Below are positions 6,108 through 13,995 of a stretch of 16,012 nt of DNA, piece after piece; positions within the stretch are counted from its first letter, which is position 1; every line of letters begins with the position of its first letter. Source of the DNA: JBDKTH01 sp964558295 (lineage in GTDB: Bacteria > Planctomycetota > Planctomycetia > Pirellulales > Thermoguttaceae); NCBI GenBank assembly GCA_964558295.1, contig CAZLDQ010000136.1, positions 1-16,012 on the forward strand. Direction: 5' to 3'. The position numbers and the translations under genes are program-made. The notes under the pieces were generated by a model that was given only the letters and a program-made list of their open reading frames with translations, was not told the DNA's origin and ran no database searches.

Positions 6108-7085
6108 TTAATACCTGGAGTATGCCTGTTTGAGTTCGTCGCGCAATTCCGCTGCCAGCTCCTCCGGGGCGAGCACGCGCGCGTGTCGTCCGAAACCCAG
6201 CAGCCAGCGCTTGAACTCGACGGTGCTGCCGAGTTCGAATGTGGCGACGACCGTGCCGTTCTTGTTGCCGGCGATACGCTGACTGGGGTGCCACTGGACT
6301 TCGCGGACACTTGTCGCCGCCCAGTCCGTGAACGCCACGCGGATTTTCTGCGGCTTCTGCGTCCGAAAGACGCCGAACGCGCCCTTGAGATGACTGGCCA
6401 GCGAGAACTCGGATGGCTTCTCGAAGCACTTGACAAGGGGTGTGAGGCGTTTGATGCGGGCGACCTTCAGCGTGCGAACCTCGCCGTGGCAGGCCAGATA
6501 GCCGACGCAGTACAGCGATGCGTGCAGCAGCACCATGCCGTACGGGTGGAATTCGCTGATCGTCTCCCGCCCCTTGCTTGCCGAGTGGTAGACGACCTTC
6601 ACGCACTTGTGGTTGAGGATCGCCTCGTTGAGGATGCGGATCTCCTTGTCCTTGCCGGAGTGGTCGTGATTGGCGACATGCTTGATGACGAACGAATCGC
6701 CCAACCCTTCAAAATGGGTCAGCGCCCTGGCCGGCAGCAGGGTGCGGATCTTCTGGATCGCCGTCTGGAGTCCATCGCCGAACTGCGTGCCAGCCAGCGG
6801 CAACAGAAGCTGTTGCGAGAGAAACAGACTCAGCATCTCCGTCATCGTTAGCTGTAGCTGACCGGCGACGAGGGTGTCGTGCTCCAACTTCCAGAATCGT
6901 TTGCCGCGATCTCGCTGTTCGTAGATGAGGGGGAAGATGTCCTGAAGCACGCCCAGATCGCGCTGAATCGTCCGCTTGTTGCACTCCAGACGGGCGCAGA
7001 GTTCATCCAAGGCGACGCCAAAGCGATGAGCTTGGAGCACCTTGATCAGCTCCCACTGCCGGAATAGTGAATCGCCTCTCGCCAT
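6108..7085 (-). CDS. WYL-domain transcriptional regulator
   Basis: This is a 325-residue protein starting at MARGDSLFRQWELI, the usual start of this family. Upstream ATGs at 7097 and 7190 are less likely. Residues 1-65 are a DeoR/HTH_11-type winged helix (LDELCARLECNKRTIQRDL). The middle carries a WYL-type fold (VVYHSASKGRETISEFHPYGMVLLHASLYCVGYL) and the C-terminus a WCX-like domain (from about residue 235). WYL regulators of the BrxR/CapW kind commonly control phage-defence loci and bind nucleic-acid or nucleotide ligands. It lies between the Argonaute pair and the ATPase-kinase-regulator trio and could control either. A tandem 9-bp repeat lies about 30 bp before the start and is a candidate operator. 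No strong SD is visible, so the exact start is uncertain. Confidence 0.88.
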   Translation of the reverse strand: MARGDSLFRQWELIKVLQAHRFGVALDELCARLECNKRTIQRDLGVLQDIFPLIYEQRDRGKRFWKLEHDTLVAGQLQLTMTEMLSLFLSQQLLLPLAGTQFGDGLQTAIQKIRTLLPARALTHFEGLGDSFVIKHVANHDHSGKDKEIRILNEAILNHKCVKVVYHSASKGRETISEFHPYGMVLLHASLYCVGYLACHGEVRTLKVARIKRLTPLVKCFEKPSEFSLASHLKGAFGVFRTQKPQKIRVAFTDWAATSVREVQWHPSQRIAGNKNGTVVATFELGSTVEFKRWLLGFGRHARVLAPEELAAELRDELKQAYSRY

Positions 7086-7115
7086 AGCCCGAATCATCCA
7101 TCCAACGTTACTCGC

Positions 7116-7133
7116 CAGGTATGGCAGGTATGG
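7116..7133. promoter_or_regulatory. tandem CAGGTATGG repeat upstream of the WYL gene
   Basis: Two perfect, adjacent copies of CAGGTATGG lie at 7116-7124 and 7125-7133 in the roughly 100-bp gap between the Argonaute stop and the WYL start. Their position suggests an autoregulatory operator. Direct 9-bp repeats are less than one helical turn apart, so they would suit side-by-side contacts. There is no direct evidence of binding. Confidence 0.4.
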
Positions 7134-7186
7134 TCTCACACCGTAGCTGGCGCACCACACTGTCATTAGCGCACTCGATACGAACT

Positions 7187-8632
7187 TCAAACATAGAACT
7201 TGAACTGCGGCCTGGGAACTGCGCCATCAGGCATCTCACGCAACACATCACCGACCAGGCGGCTGAACCTTAGAGTAATGGGCATCAGACCGCCCAAATT
7301 GGCACTATTCCAATTCAGTTTCGTCAGAATCAATATCTCGCGCAGCAACTGCTCACGCGGCGTATCCCCTCCAACATGGTCTGAAATCCGCAACGGAGAT
7401 GGGACATGACCGTGCGTATAGGCCCCAAGATCAGGCACGTATCCCGTCGTATACAAAAAGTCCAGATCTTCAGCGCTGAACCATGTACCACGAAGTGCCG
7501 GGTACTGGCCCTGCCGGATCAGGCGAGTATGTGAAAAGGGCGTAAAGGCCAGCAGATCAAATGACGTCACATGTTTGGACAACGCCGCCTCGAAGCCTTC
7601 GCGTTCCCCCGGCCAGAAGACACTTGTCTTGTGAACAACCACGCGCCGTGGCGTCGTCTTTCGTTCCTTCCGATATCGAGACAACGTGGCCGATAGGAGG
7701 CTCTCCGCCTGTGCCGCATTGAGATGGGGGCTGGGGCCATCGTCTTCGGACCAGGAAAACTCCTGGCCCCGCAGGATAAGGCCCTCGCCGCTTTCATCGA
7801 AGGCCATCGCGATGCTCGTGCGGAGTGTGTTCGTGAGGGTTCCTAACGGCCGGTAAAAACTGATTCCGATGTAGCAGGTGCCCTCGGTCAAACCCTGTGG
7901 CTTCCATGGGATTCCGCCGGCTTTGAAGTACATTGCCGTCAGAAGGTTCCAAGCACGTCGCTCCTCTAAATCAACACCTCTGCCACCTTTCACCGTGCGA
8001 GACAGCATGATCTGAGTGGGCATGCCAAAGGCCATCGCCGCTGCCTTGAAAGCGCGTCTAAGGTCACGATGGACCTGTCCGCGGCCCTTCTCCCAGTAAT
8101 CCGCGACGCGTGCGCCGTCGACCATGGCCTGAGGGAGTGCCAACACCAACACATCGGGCACGGCGTCGCGCTCGCATACGAGGCGCGTTTTCTCACGCAG
8201 TAGTGCGTGGCTGGCCTCAAACACTTCACGCTCACTACTTAGGGACTTGAGATCCTTGAGTTCCGTTCGCGTGAAGGTTTCGTCCCAGTCGGTTGAGAAG
8301 CGCAGGTCGGTGAAGTAGCCCCTATCGGCCTGAATTCCGGGGAACGGCTGTTCTCCCTCATTGGTTGCAATACCGGCAGATACATGGCTCATCCACGCTC
8401 GCGCAGCTTCTACGGTTTCGGGAGTTCCAATGAAGCCGATCTTGATGGACGATGGATGCCGGAAGGTCCCAAGCGATTCAGGGCCAAACGTGCTAATGCC
8501 CAGGCGTGGGTCCACACATTCGCCGCCATCGGCAAACAAGAGCTGGGGTTCGCCCAAGTACTTCGAGGTGAAGCGGAAGCTGTCAGACACGCCTCCGGCA
8601 AACGTGCGGCGGCGACGCTTAGAGGAAGCCAT
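7187..8632 (-). CDS. short prokaryotic Argonaute (MID-PIWI, inactive)
   Basis: This is a 481-residue protein, the typical length of short pAgos. The ATG at 8632 is chosen because AGGAGG lies 6 nt upstream; the longer open frame to 8761 lies inside the HNH gene. Residues about 100-235 form the MID domain (YFTDLRFSTDWDE, then RRAFKAAAM and PTQI, the guide 5'-end pocket region). Residues 236-481 form PIWI, with AGGIPWK, CYIGISFYR, VVVHKTSVFW, LYTTGYVPDLGAY and the family hallmark EILILTKLNWN, then PITLRFSRLVG and a C-terminal FYV. GISFYR has Ser where catalytic PIWI domains have Asp, and HKT replaces the second site, so no slicer activity is expected. It should act as guide-loaded sensor for the HNH-APAZ partner, whose gene it overlaps by 14 nt. 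Confidence 0.93.
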   Translation of the reverse strand: MASSKRRRRTFAGGVSDSFRFTSKYLGEPQLLFADGGECVDPRLGISTFGPESLGTFRHPSSIKIGFIGTPETVEAARAWMSHVSAGIATNEGEQPFPGIQADRGYFTDLRFSTDWDETFTRTELKDLKSLSSEREVFEASHALLREKTRLVCERDAVPDVLVLALPQAMVDGARVADYWEKGRGQVHRDLRRAFKAAAMAFGMPTQIMLSRTVKGGRGVDLEERRAWNLLTAMYFKAGGIPWKPQGLTEGTCYIGISFYRPLGTLTNTLRTSIAMAFDESGEGLILRGQEFSWSEDDGPSPHLNAAQAESLLSATLSRYRKERKTTPRRVVVHKTSVFWPGEREGFEAALSKHVTSFDLLAFTPFSHTRLIRQGQYPALRGTWFSAEDLDFLYTTGYVPDLGAYTHGHVPSPLRISDHVGGDTPREQLLREILILTKLNWNSANLGGLMPITLRFSRLVGDVLREMPDGAVPRPQFKFYV

Positions 8633-9902
8633 CAAAATCCTCCTCTTCTTGCCATTCTTCCTCGTCGTTCTCGTCCTCCTCCAATTCGGCAAGTTCGTGG
8701 GAGGAAAAGAGATTTTCGGGTATCGCGACATTCCTAAATGGGCGCGTATCGCCCGGCACACCTGGCCAAGTTATCTCCGTCTGCAACAACGTCGTACCGA
8801 TCACCAAGCGCTGTTCCCCGAGGCTCAGCACAATCCGAGGTCGTCCATCGGAAAGGAAGTCACGCCAGAAGTTGAGTTCACTCAAGATGTTGTAGTTGTA
8901 CATCCGACTCTTCTTCCGCGTGACCTTGGAGCCAACCTCCGAGGCTTCATAGTCGTCGCGCCCATTCGTCGTAACGTGAAACTCGGGTCGCAGAGCGATC
9001 AGCCACTGATGATGGGAAACAAGCATGAACCGAAAGCTGATCGCGCGGTGCAGCCAATGGCCATAAGGTTCACCACGACTCTTCTGGATAGGCTGCCACA
9101 CCACGCTGAGTTCAGACACACCCATGTTCAATGGGCGGTACTTTTCTTTCCGCTCCGTGTTCGGCTTGTCTGCAAGAAAGTAGTAGCGGTCACGCTTACG
9201 ATCCAACATTAGGCCGCGAGCACCGGTGATCTTGTTCAGGCACCGTCCTAACAGATACACATAGAGACGGTGTTTGTCAGGATCGCGCCACCAGTCGGAT
9301 GCGTCCTCGCGCTTGGCCTGCAGGCGATTGGTGATTGTCGAAAAAGCATTGTCTTTTCCAATCAAATCCTCGAACGTCACGAGCTGTTTGTTGTGGATGA
9401 TGTACGGCGCGCGTCGGATGGCTTCCTTGCGGATCTCTTCGTGATCGAATGTCTTCGGCGGAGCTAGGTAGACGTGGCGAGGAACCTGCAGCACGGGCAA
9501 GACGGTGCTGTGGACCGTCTCGGTAAGCATCTCCGGGGCCGGCATCGCTCGCTTACCGGCGAGATTCGGCTTTGCCAACTGCAATCGGACCCACATCTCG
9601 TGACGACGCTTGAACTCAATGAGCCGCTCCACGGTATATGTTTGCGGGGCCTTATCGATCTCAGTGTGATGAGTCGGGCACAGCAACATCAGATTTGGAG
9701 GGTGGTTGCGCTGTTCCAGCGAGAGTGGACTTTGCCCTCGTGGCCCATCCGGCTGTTCGGCGACAATGTGCGCGATCTCTCCGACGGGAACGGAACCATC
9801 TCGGCTAGGTTCCTGGACAAGCTCCCTGCGGCACTCCGGAAAAGAACATAGGCCGGCAGCTTTTGTCCATACGATCAGTTTTGCCTGATTGGATGCTGCC
9901 AT
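8619..9902 (-). CDS. HNH nuclease fused to an APAZ-like domain (short-pAgo effector)
   Basis: This is a 427-residue protein with an AAGGAG ribosome binding site 5 nt before the ATG. Residues 1-90 form an HNH domain: zinc ligands C19, C24, C75 and H78/H79, and the catalytic stretch GEIAHI (H45) and NLMLLCPTHH (N70, H79). Residues about 140-400 show the character of an APAZ region (RPLNMGVSELSVVW, YNILSELNFW, RIVLSLGEQRLVIGTTLL), and its gene directly precedes a short Argonaute, as APAZ genes do. The protein ends in a very acidic tail (403-426). In known short-pAgo systems (TIR, SIR2 or DUF4365-type effectors) the APAZ partner is activated when the Argonaute finds its target. Here the output would be HNH DNA cleavage. 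The gene begins 39 nt after the DUF499 stop. Confidence 0.88.
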   Translation of the reverse strand: MAASNQAKLIVWTKAAGLCSFPECRRELVQEPSRDGSVPVGEIAHIVAEQPDGPRGQSPLSLEQRNHPPNLMLLCPTHHTEIDKAPQTYTVERLIEFKRRHEMWVRLQLAKPNLAGKRAMPAPEMLTETVHSTVLPVLQVPRHVYLAPPKTFDHEEIRKEAIRRAPYIIHNKQLVTFEDLIGKDNAFSTITNRLQAKREDASDWWRDPDKHRLYVYLLGRCLNKITGARGLMLDRKRDRYYFLADKPNTERKEKYRPLNMGVSELSVVWQPIQKSRGEPYGHWLHRAISFRFMLVSHHQWLIALRPEFHVTTNGRDDYEASEVGSKVTRKKSRMYNYNILSELNFWRDFLSDGRPRIVLSLGEQRLVIGTTLLQTEITWPGVPGDTRPFRNVAIPENLFSSHELAELEEDENDEEEWQEEEDFDGFL

Positions 9903-9941
9903 CGATGCTCCTTCTCAGCGGATCGACTCGCCAGTACACAC

Positions 9942-12900
9942 CTAGCTCACCATGAACTCATCGCCCAATTCCTTCAACAGCGTGTTTATGTCGTTGACCA
10001 CGTCTTCGCCGGGTGGCGTCGATCCGTCGCCGATCTCCAGGCGCACATGGAACTTCATCCCAATCTTGGCCTTGGCCTTAATCTCCAGTAGTGCCGGAAT
10101 GAGATCGCTGAGGTCCTGAATCTGCGAGGGCTCGAAATCGGCAGCGGCGGTGCGGACACCGGCTTTGGCACCGCCTCCCGTTCCGCCAGCAGTGCCTCCA
10201 CCTGCACCGCCTGTTTCCGCCGGCGCTCCTTTGATCTTCACGGCGTTCGCCGCCGATAACTCGCAAGGCCATGCCGCAGAATCCTCGGCCAGGGCAATGA
10301 ATCGAGCGGAGAGCGCGCCCGTTATGACGTCCCGTACCGTCTTCCAAGGCAGTGTGCGGCCAGCCTGCTGAGAAAGCGTTGTGGCAATTGCCATCGCAGT
10401 GGTGGCACCGTTCTGCCACGCCGCCGGCAAGTTCTCCGGCAGGATGGATGCAGCCGAGATGGGCGTCGGCGGCACACGTAAAGTCGCAGCCGGTGACAGA
10501 ACCCCAGTCGGGATCGGCTCCGCCAGCAAGCTTGCCGGCCCCGAGAGCAGCCACACCTTGCCCGCTTCCACTGCGTTGTTCACGGCGGCTGCGACGACTT
10601 CTGCTGATGCCTTGGGCACTGGCACCGGTTCGGTGAAACCGCCCCGGTCAACCTGGACAACCTTCTTGCCGCTGAAATAGTCCATCACGGCCTGCACGGT
10701 GATCTCGTCGCCAGTCCACAGGTCTGGCAGCGTCCCAGGCGCGAGCAGATCCCCGGCAATCTCCGCCAATTCCGCCGCTTCGGGCAACACCAGTTCCATC
10801 GCCGGATCGTTCAGGGCCGCGTCATCGGGCCGCGTGCGCCACCAGGTGCGGAACGTCCGGTCAGGACGCGTGAGCTTCAGGACAAACGTCCCTTGTACGC
10901 ATCCTTCGACCAGCGTCTCGACGATGGCCTGCGACTTGAGCATCTTCGGAAGGTGGGGCAGCTGCGCGAATGCTCCGGCTAGATCCTTCACCCGCCGACT
11001 GGTTTCCCCGCCTTTCCACAGGTTGTACGGCCCATCAGGCAGCAACGCCTCGGCCGTGATGGCCGTATCCTGCACGCGCGATCGCGAATCCCGCTTGATT
11101 GTCTCAAAGTGAGCATCCTCGGTGATCGTCAGCTTGAAAGCCTGAACCTCGTCCTTGTCGGAAACCGTTACCACGATGCAGTAGGCCTGGCGGATCGCCT
11201 CCGGCACACGAGCCTTGGCCTTGTCGATGTTGATCTTCAACGTCTGCAGGCGGGCGACATCCACCGAGCCTTTCTGCTTCTTCTCCTCTTCGTTCCTGGG
11301 CGTCAGCTCGTCCATGACGCGTTCCCACGCCAGGTGGTCGCGCACGCGGGCCTCAGCCGCACTCAGGCCATCCTTCGACGGCGTCAGAAGCAACACCGCA
11401 TTGCGGAACACGCGCGGCTTCTCCGGCCCCGTCGTTTCGTCGAGGAACCGCTTGGCTTCAGGGCTCGGCTTGCCGGAATCCGATGCAGCACTGGGCGGCA
11501 TGATGGCGTAATGGAACAGGCCATCATCCTCGATATCTCGCGGCTTGGCCGGCAGCGTATGCACGCGCACACCCGCCGCCGATGCGCCGCTGGTCAGCGA
11601 CTTGGTCCTGCCGATCTCCTCCAGCAGGCGGGCACGCACGATGTCATCCGAGATCTGCGCCGCGGCGGCCGATTGCATCTGGTTCAGGTTCGGCCGGTTC
11701 CCCAGCCGCCATTCCGCGGGCAGTTGGCCCTCCTTCTCCGGCATGTTGGCGTCATCCAGCCAGTAGCTGTTCCTGGCCCACCGGCCCAAGCCTTTCTCCA
11801 GTTCGATCCGGTCCGGCCGGCACGGCCCGACTAGCAACATCAGATCGCGCGTCTTCGCGCTGCGTCCAGTCGGCTGCGAATGCAGGAACGTCGCCATCGC
11901 CGCCTGTTCGATCTCACGCAGCTTCAAGCCTACCGATTCCGACTGCACGCGTCGGGCACTCTCCAGTTCGTTTTCGAGAATACCCGTCCAGCGTGTCGCC
12001 TGGCCATCCGTAACGATGGTGTCAGCAATCGCCACCAGCTCCCGAGCCGCTTCCGACAGACCTTCCTTCTTGGGTGCGTTCAGGAACACCGCCGGACCGA
12101 CAAGCGGACACTCGTCCCACTTCTCCGCTTCGCGCAAAGCCAATGCGAACGTCCGCAACACGCCGCGCGTCTTCTGGAACCGCTCAATGCCCGCCGACCA
12201 CTTGCTGTAGAAGACCTCCGTTAGCTCGGGGTGGAAGGGATAGCTCTTGAGATACCGCTCCTCCGCAGCCCCGCCTTGCTTCGCCGTCTGATCGTCCAGG
12301 GCGGCGATGCCTTTGAGGGCCGCGATCACATGCTGCGGCCACTGGCCCCGCAACTCGACCGACTTGGGATCGAACAAACGACGCCGCAGCACCTCGGCTA
12401 CGTCGTCCTTCTCAACGGGCTGCACCGCTTCCTCCCGCTGCCGCTGAAAGATGTCGTACAGGTCTGCGACAATCTTCTTGCCCAGGTTGTCTGCCTGGTC
12501 TTTCGGTTCGCTCGAGAGCAGCGATGCCACGATGCAGCACTTCTCGACCTTGGCAGCCGCCTGCGTCAGGTACTGGAAGAACCCGATCAACACATCCAGG
12601 AAGCCCGGTTCCGTATGGCAGCGCACTTTCGCATACAGCAGCACCTCGTCCAGCAGGATCAGCGTACCCATGCCTTGCTTGAGCGGCATGGACAGCAGTT
12701 GCGTCAGCGTGTTCTCGGCCGGCGGCGTGCTGCGCTCCTCCGCCTTGCCGTCGGCATGCAGCAGTTTCAGCCCGTCATCCCCGGCCACCTGGTATGCCAG
12801 CAGGCTCCAAGGCTGCTTGAGTCGTCTCACCTGGCCGTCCGGCGACCGCACGTCGCAACCGGTTTCCACATCCAGCTTGTCGAAGCACAGCGCCGCCACG

Positions 12901-13289
12901 CGGGCCCTCGGCGGTGTTTGGCCGATGGTCTGCTCAAACTCCTTCACCGCCGGAACATCCGGCAGGTTGTCCGGATCGTTCACCAGATGGCGCATGGTGA
13001 TGAGCGTGTGCGTCTTGCCGCCGCCGTAGGTCAGCTCGAGCTGCCGGATCGCCTTGTCGCTCTTGCCCGCCAGACGCAACATCACATCCCGCACCAGGGC
13101 GCGGAGGTTGTGCGTGGGGTAGGTCAGTGCGAAGAACTCTTCCGGCCGCTCGTAGATTGGCCGCTTGCCGTTCTGCATCATGACCTCATAGAGATCTGCC
13201 GCGAACATGTGCAGGGGCAGATCGCCGCTGCGGAGGTCATCGCGCAGCTTCACGACCTCGTGCCATGCCTTCCAGGGTTGCTTTGCCAT
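9942..13289 (-). CDS. DUF499 / COG1483 AAA+ ATPase, anti-phage associated
   Basis: This is a 1115-residue protein. The start MAKQPWKAWHEVV at 13289 is preferred because GAGGA lies 8 nt upstream; a further in-frame ATG is at 13304. Walker A is YGGGKTHT (88-95) and Walker B is ILLDEV (211-216). The first 60 residues (MFAADLYEVM, then a TYPTHNLR stretch) are typical of DUF499 proteins. A Gly-rich linker near residues 1020-1045 separates a small C-terminal domain. DUF499 proteins are associated in defence islands with DUF1156/COG1743 methylases, as here. The ATPase is thought to remodel or translocate nucleic acid in a modification-dependent defence system; its exact role is not settled. It follows the MAD4-like gene by a 61-nt gap that holds a small inverted repeat. 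Confidence 0.9.
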   Translation of the reverse strand: MAKQPWKAWHEVVKLRDDLRSGDLPLHMFAADLYEVMMQNGKRPIYERPEEFFALTYPTHNLRALVRDVMLRLAGKSDKAIRQLELTYGGGKTHTLITMRHLVNDPDNLPDVPAVKEFEQTIGQTPPRARVAALCFDKLDVETGCDVRSPDGQVRRLKQPWSLLAYQVAGDDGLKLLHADGKAEERSTPPAENTLTQLLSMPLKQGMGTLILLDEVLLYAKVRCHTEPGFLDVLIGFFQYLTQAAAKVEKCCIVASLLSSEPKDQADNLGKKIVADLYDIFQRQREEAVQPVEKDDVAEVLRRRLFDPKSVELRGQWPQHVIAALKGIAALDDQTAKQGGAAEERYLKSYPFHPELTEVFYSKWSAGIERFQKTRGVLRTFALALREAEKWDECPLVGPAVFLNAPKKEGLSEAARELVAIADTIVTDGQATRWTGILENELESARRVQSESVGLKLREIEQAAMATFLHSQPTGRSAKTRDLMLLVGPCRPDRIELEKGLGRWARNSYWLDDANMPEKEGQLPAEWRLGNRPNLNQMQSAAAAQISDDIVRARLLEEIGRTKSLTSGASAAGVRVHTLPAKPRDIEDDGLFHYAIMPPSAASDSGKPSPEAKRFLDETTGPEKPRVFRNAVLLLTPSKDGLSAAEARVRDHLAWERVMDELTPRNEEEKKQKGSVDVARLQTLKINIDKAKARVPEAIRQAYCIVVTVSDKDEVQAFKLTITEDAHFETIKRDSRSRVQDTAITAEALLPDGPYNLWKGGETSRRVKDLAGAFAQLPHLPKMLKSQAIVETLVEGCVQGTFVLKLTRPDRTFRTWWRTRPDDAALNDPAMELVLPEAAELAEIAGDLLAPGTLPDLWTGDEITVQAVMDYFSGKKVVQVDRGGFTEPVPVPKASAEVVAAAVNNAVEAGKVWLLSGPASLLAEPIPTGVLSPAATLRVPPTPISAASILPENLPAAWQNGATTAMAIATTLSQQAGRTLPWKTVRDVITGALSARFIALAEDSAAWPCELSAANAVKIKGAPAETGGAGGGTAGGTGGGAKAGVRTAAADFEPSQIQDLSDLIPALLEIKAKAKIGMKFHVRLEIGDGSTPPGEDVVNDINTLLKELGDEFMVS

Positions 13290-13308
13290 TGTATGCGTCC
13301 TCATTGTT

Positions 13309-13327
13309 TACTGACTGGTAGTCAGTA
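13309..13327. repeat. 7-bp inverted repeat upstream of the DUF499 gene
   Basis: TACTGAC (13309-13315) and GTCAGTA (13321-13327) flank a 5-nt centre TGGTA. It sits in the only larger gap of the right block, 20 nt before the DUF499 start. It has no T-tract, so an operator or mild attenuator is more likely than a terminator. Confidence 0.4.
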
Positions 13328-13350
13328 CATGTTTGTTGTTTGCTGCGCTT

Positions 13351-13995
13351 TCATCGTGGAAACCAACGCTGCAAGACCTCTCTGAACTTGCAGAACGCCG
13401 GGTCTTGACATCTATCGACGCTCACGCGAGAAGCGAGGTCAGCGAACAGCCGCGCCCCAAGAGGCTTCTGCTTCTTCCTCAGCGCGACTTCCATCGCCAT
13501 CTTTGGATCGTTCGGCTTTGGTGCTCCAGCATCCCAAAGGTTTGATTGAGCTAAGAAATTCCGCAGTCCTTCGCGATCATCACACCAACCAAGAACATCA
13601 GGCACCCGTGGAGATGTGGACCATACCCACACCTCAAGCTCTGGCTCGATCACGATCACCGATGCGCTATCGGCGGCCCATCCACTTGACTGCAATTGTT
13701 GTTCGATCTCGCATTCGATGGCGACACGATCTTCCCTCTCCGCACCACTGCCATCTCGGTCAAATAACAACATGGCGTGGCGATGTGTGCGCTGAGGTGT
13801 TCGGAGCAGGTCAACCGCTTTCTTATAGCATCCCGAATCACGTCCCGAGTATCGCAGCAGGTCACCCTGCGAAGGTCGGTCGGGATTGAAGTTCAACTGA
13901 ATTCCGAGGGCACACTGTCGATCAACCAACAACGTCTTGACCGCGTTTTCCGCATCAAGGTCAGCCACGACAACAAATAGATCGCGCTTGTTCAT
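13351..13995 (-). CDS. MAD4-like defence protein (Toprim/DUF4276-like)
   Basis: This is a 214-residue protein coupled to the ATPase gene upstream by an ATGA overlap. It starts with a hydrophobic strand and acidic motif (LFVVVADLDAENAV, residues 6-19). A second acidic motif LLFDRDGSG lies near residues 96-104, and VIVIEPELEVWVWS is at about 132-145, followed by DVLGW. This order of features matches my memory of MAD4 of the methylation-associated defence system and is broadly like Toprim-type proteins paired with AAA ATPases (DUF4276, OLD-like partners). The spaced Asp/Glu residues could bind metal, so nuclease activity is possible but unproven. It should work with the ATPase encoded immediately before it. 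Confidence 0.7.
   Translation of the reverse strand: MNKRDLFVVVADLDAENAVKTLLVDRQCALGIQLNFNPDRPSQGDLLRYSGRDSGCYKKAVDLLRTPQRTHRHAMLLFDRDGSGAEREDRVAIECEIEQQLQSSGWAADSASVIVIEPELEVWVWSTSPRVPDVLGWCDDREGLRNFLAQSNLWDAGAPKPNDPKMAMEVALRKKQKPLGARLFADLASRVSVDRCQDPAFCKFREVLQRWFPR

Noticed and set aside
7086..7190. 35-residue N-terminal extension of the WYL protein
   Set aside because: The family normally starts at a MARG..L.RQW-like sequence, and the extension contains the tandem CAGGTATGG repeat.
8633..8761. 43-residue N-terminal extension of the Argonaute
   Set aside because: It lies fully within the HNH-APAZ gene, and the ATG at 8632 has AGGAGG at ideal spacing.
8361..9212. Long plus-strand open frames opposite the HNH, ATPase and DUF499 genes
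   Set aside because: They are antisense shadows of well-supported minus-strand genes in GC-rich DNA, with no motifs of their own.
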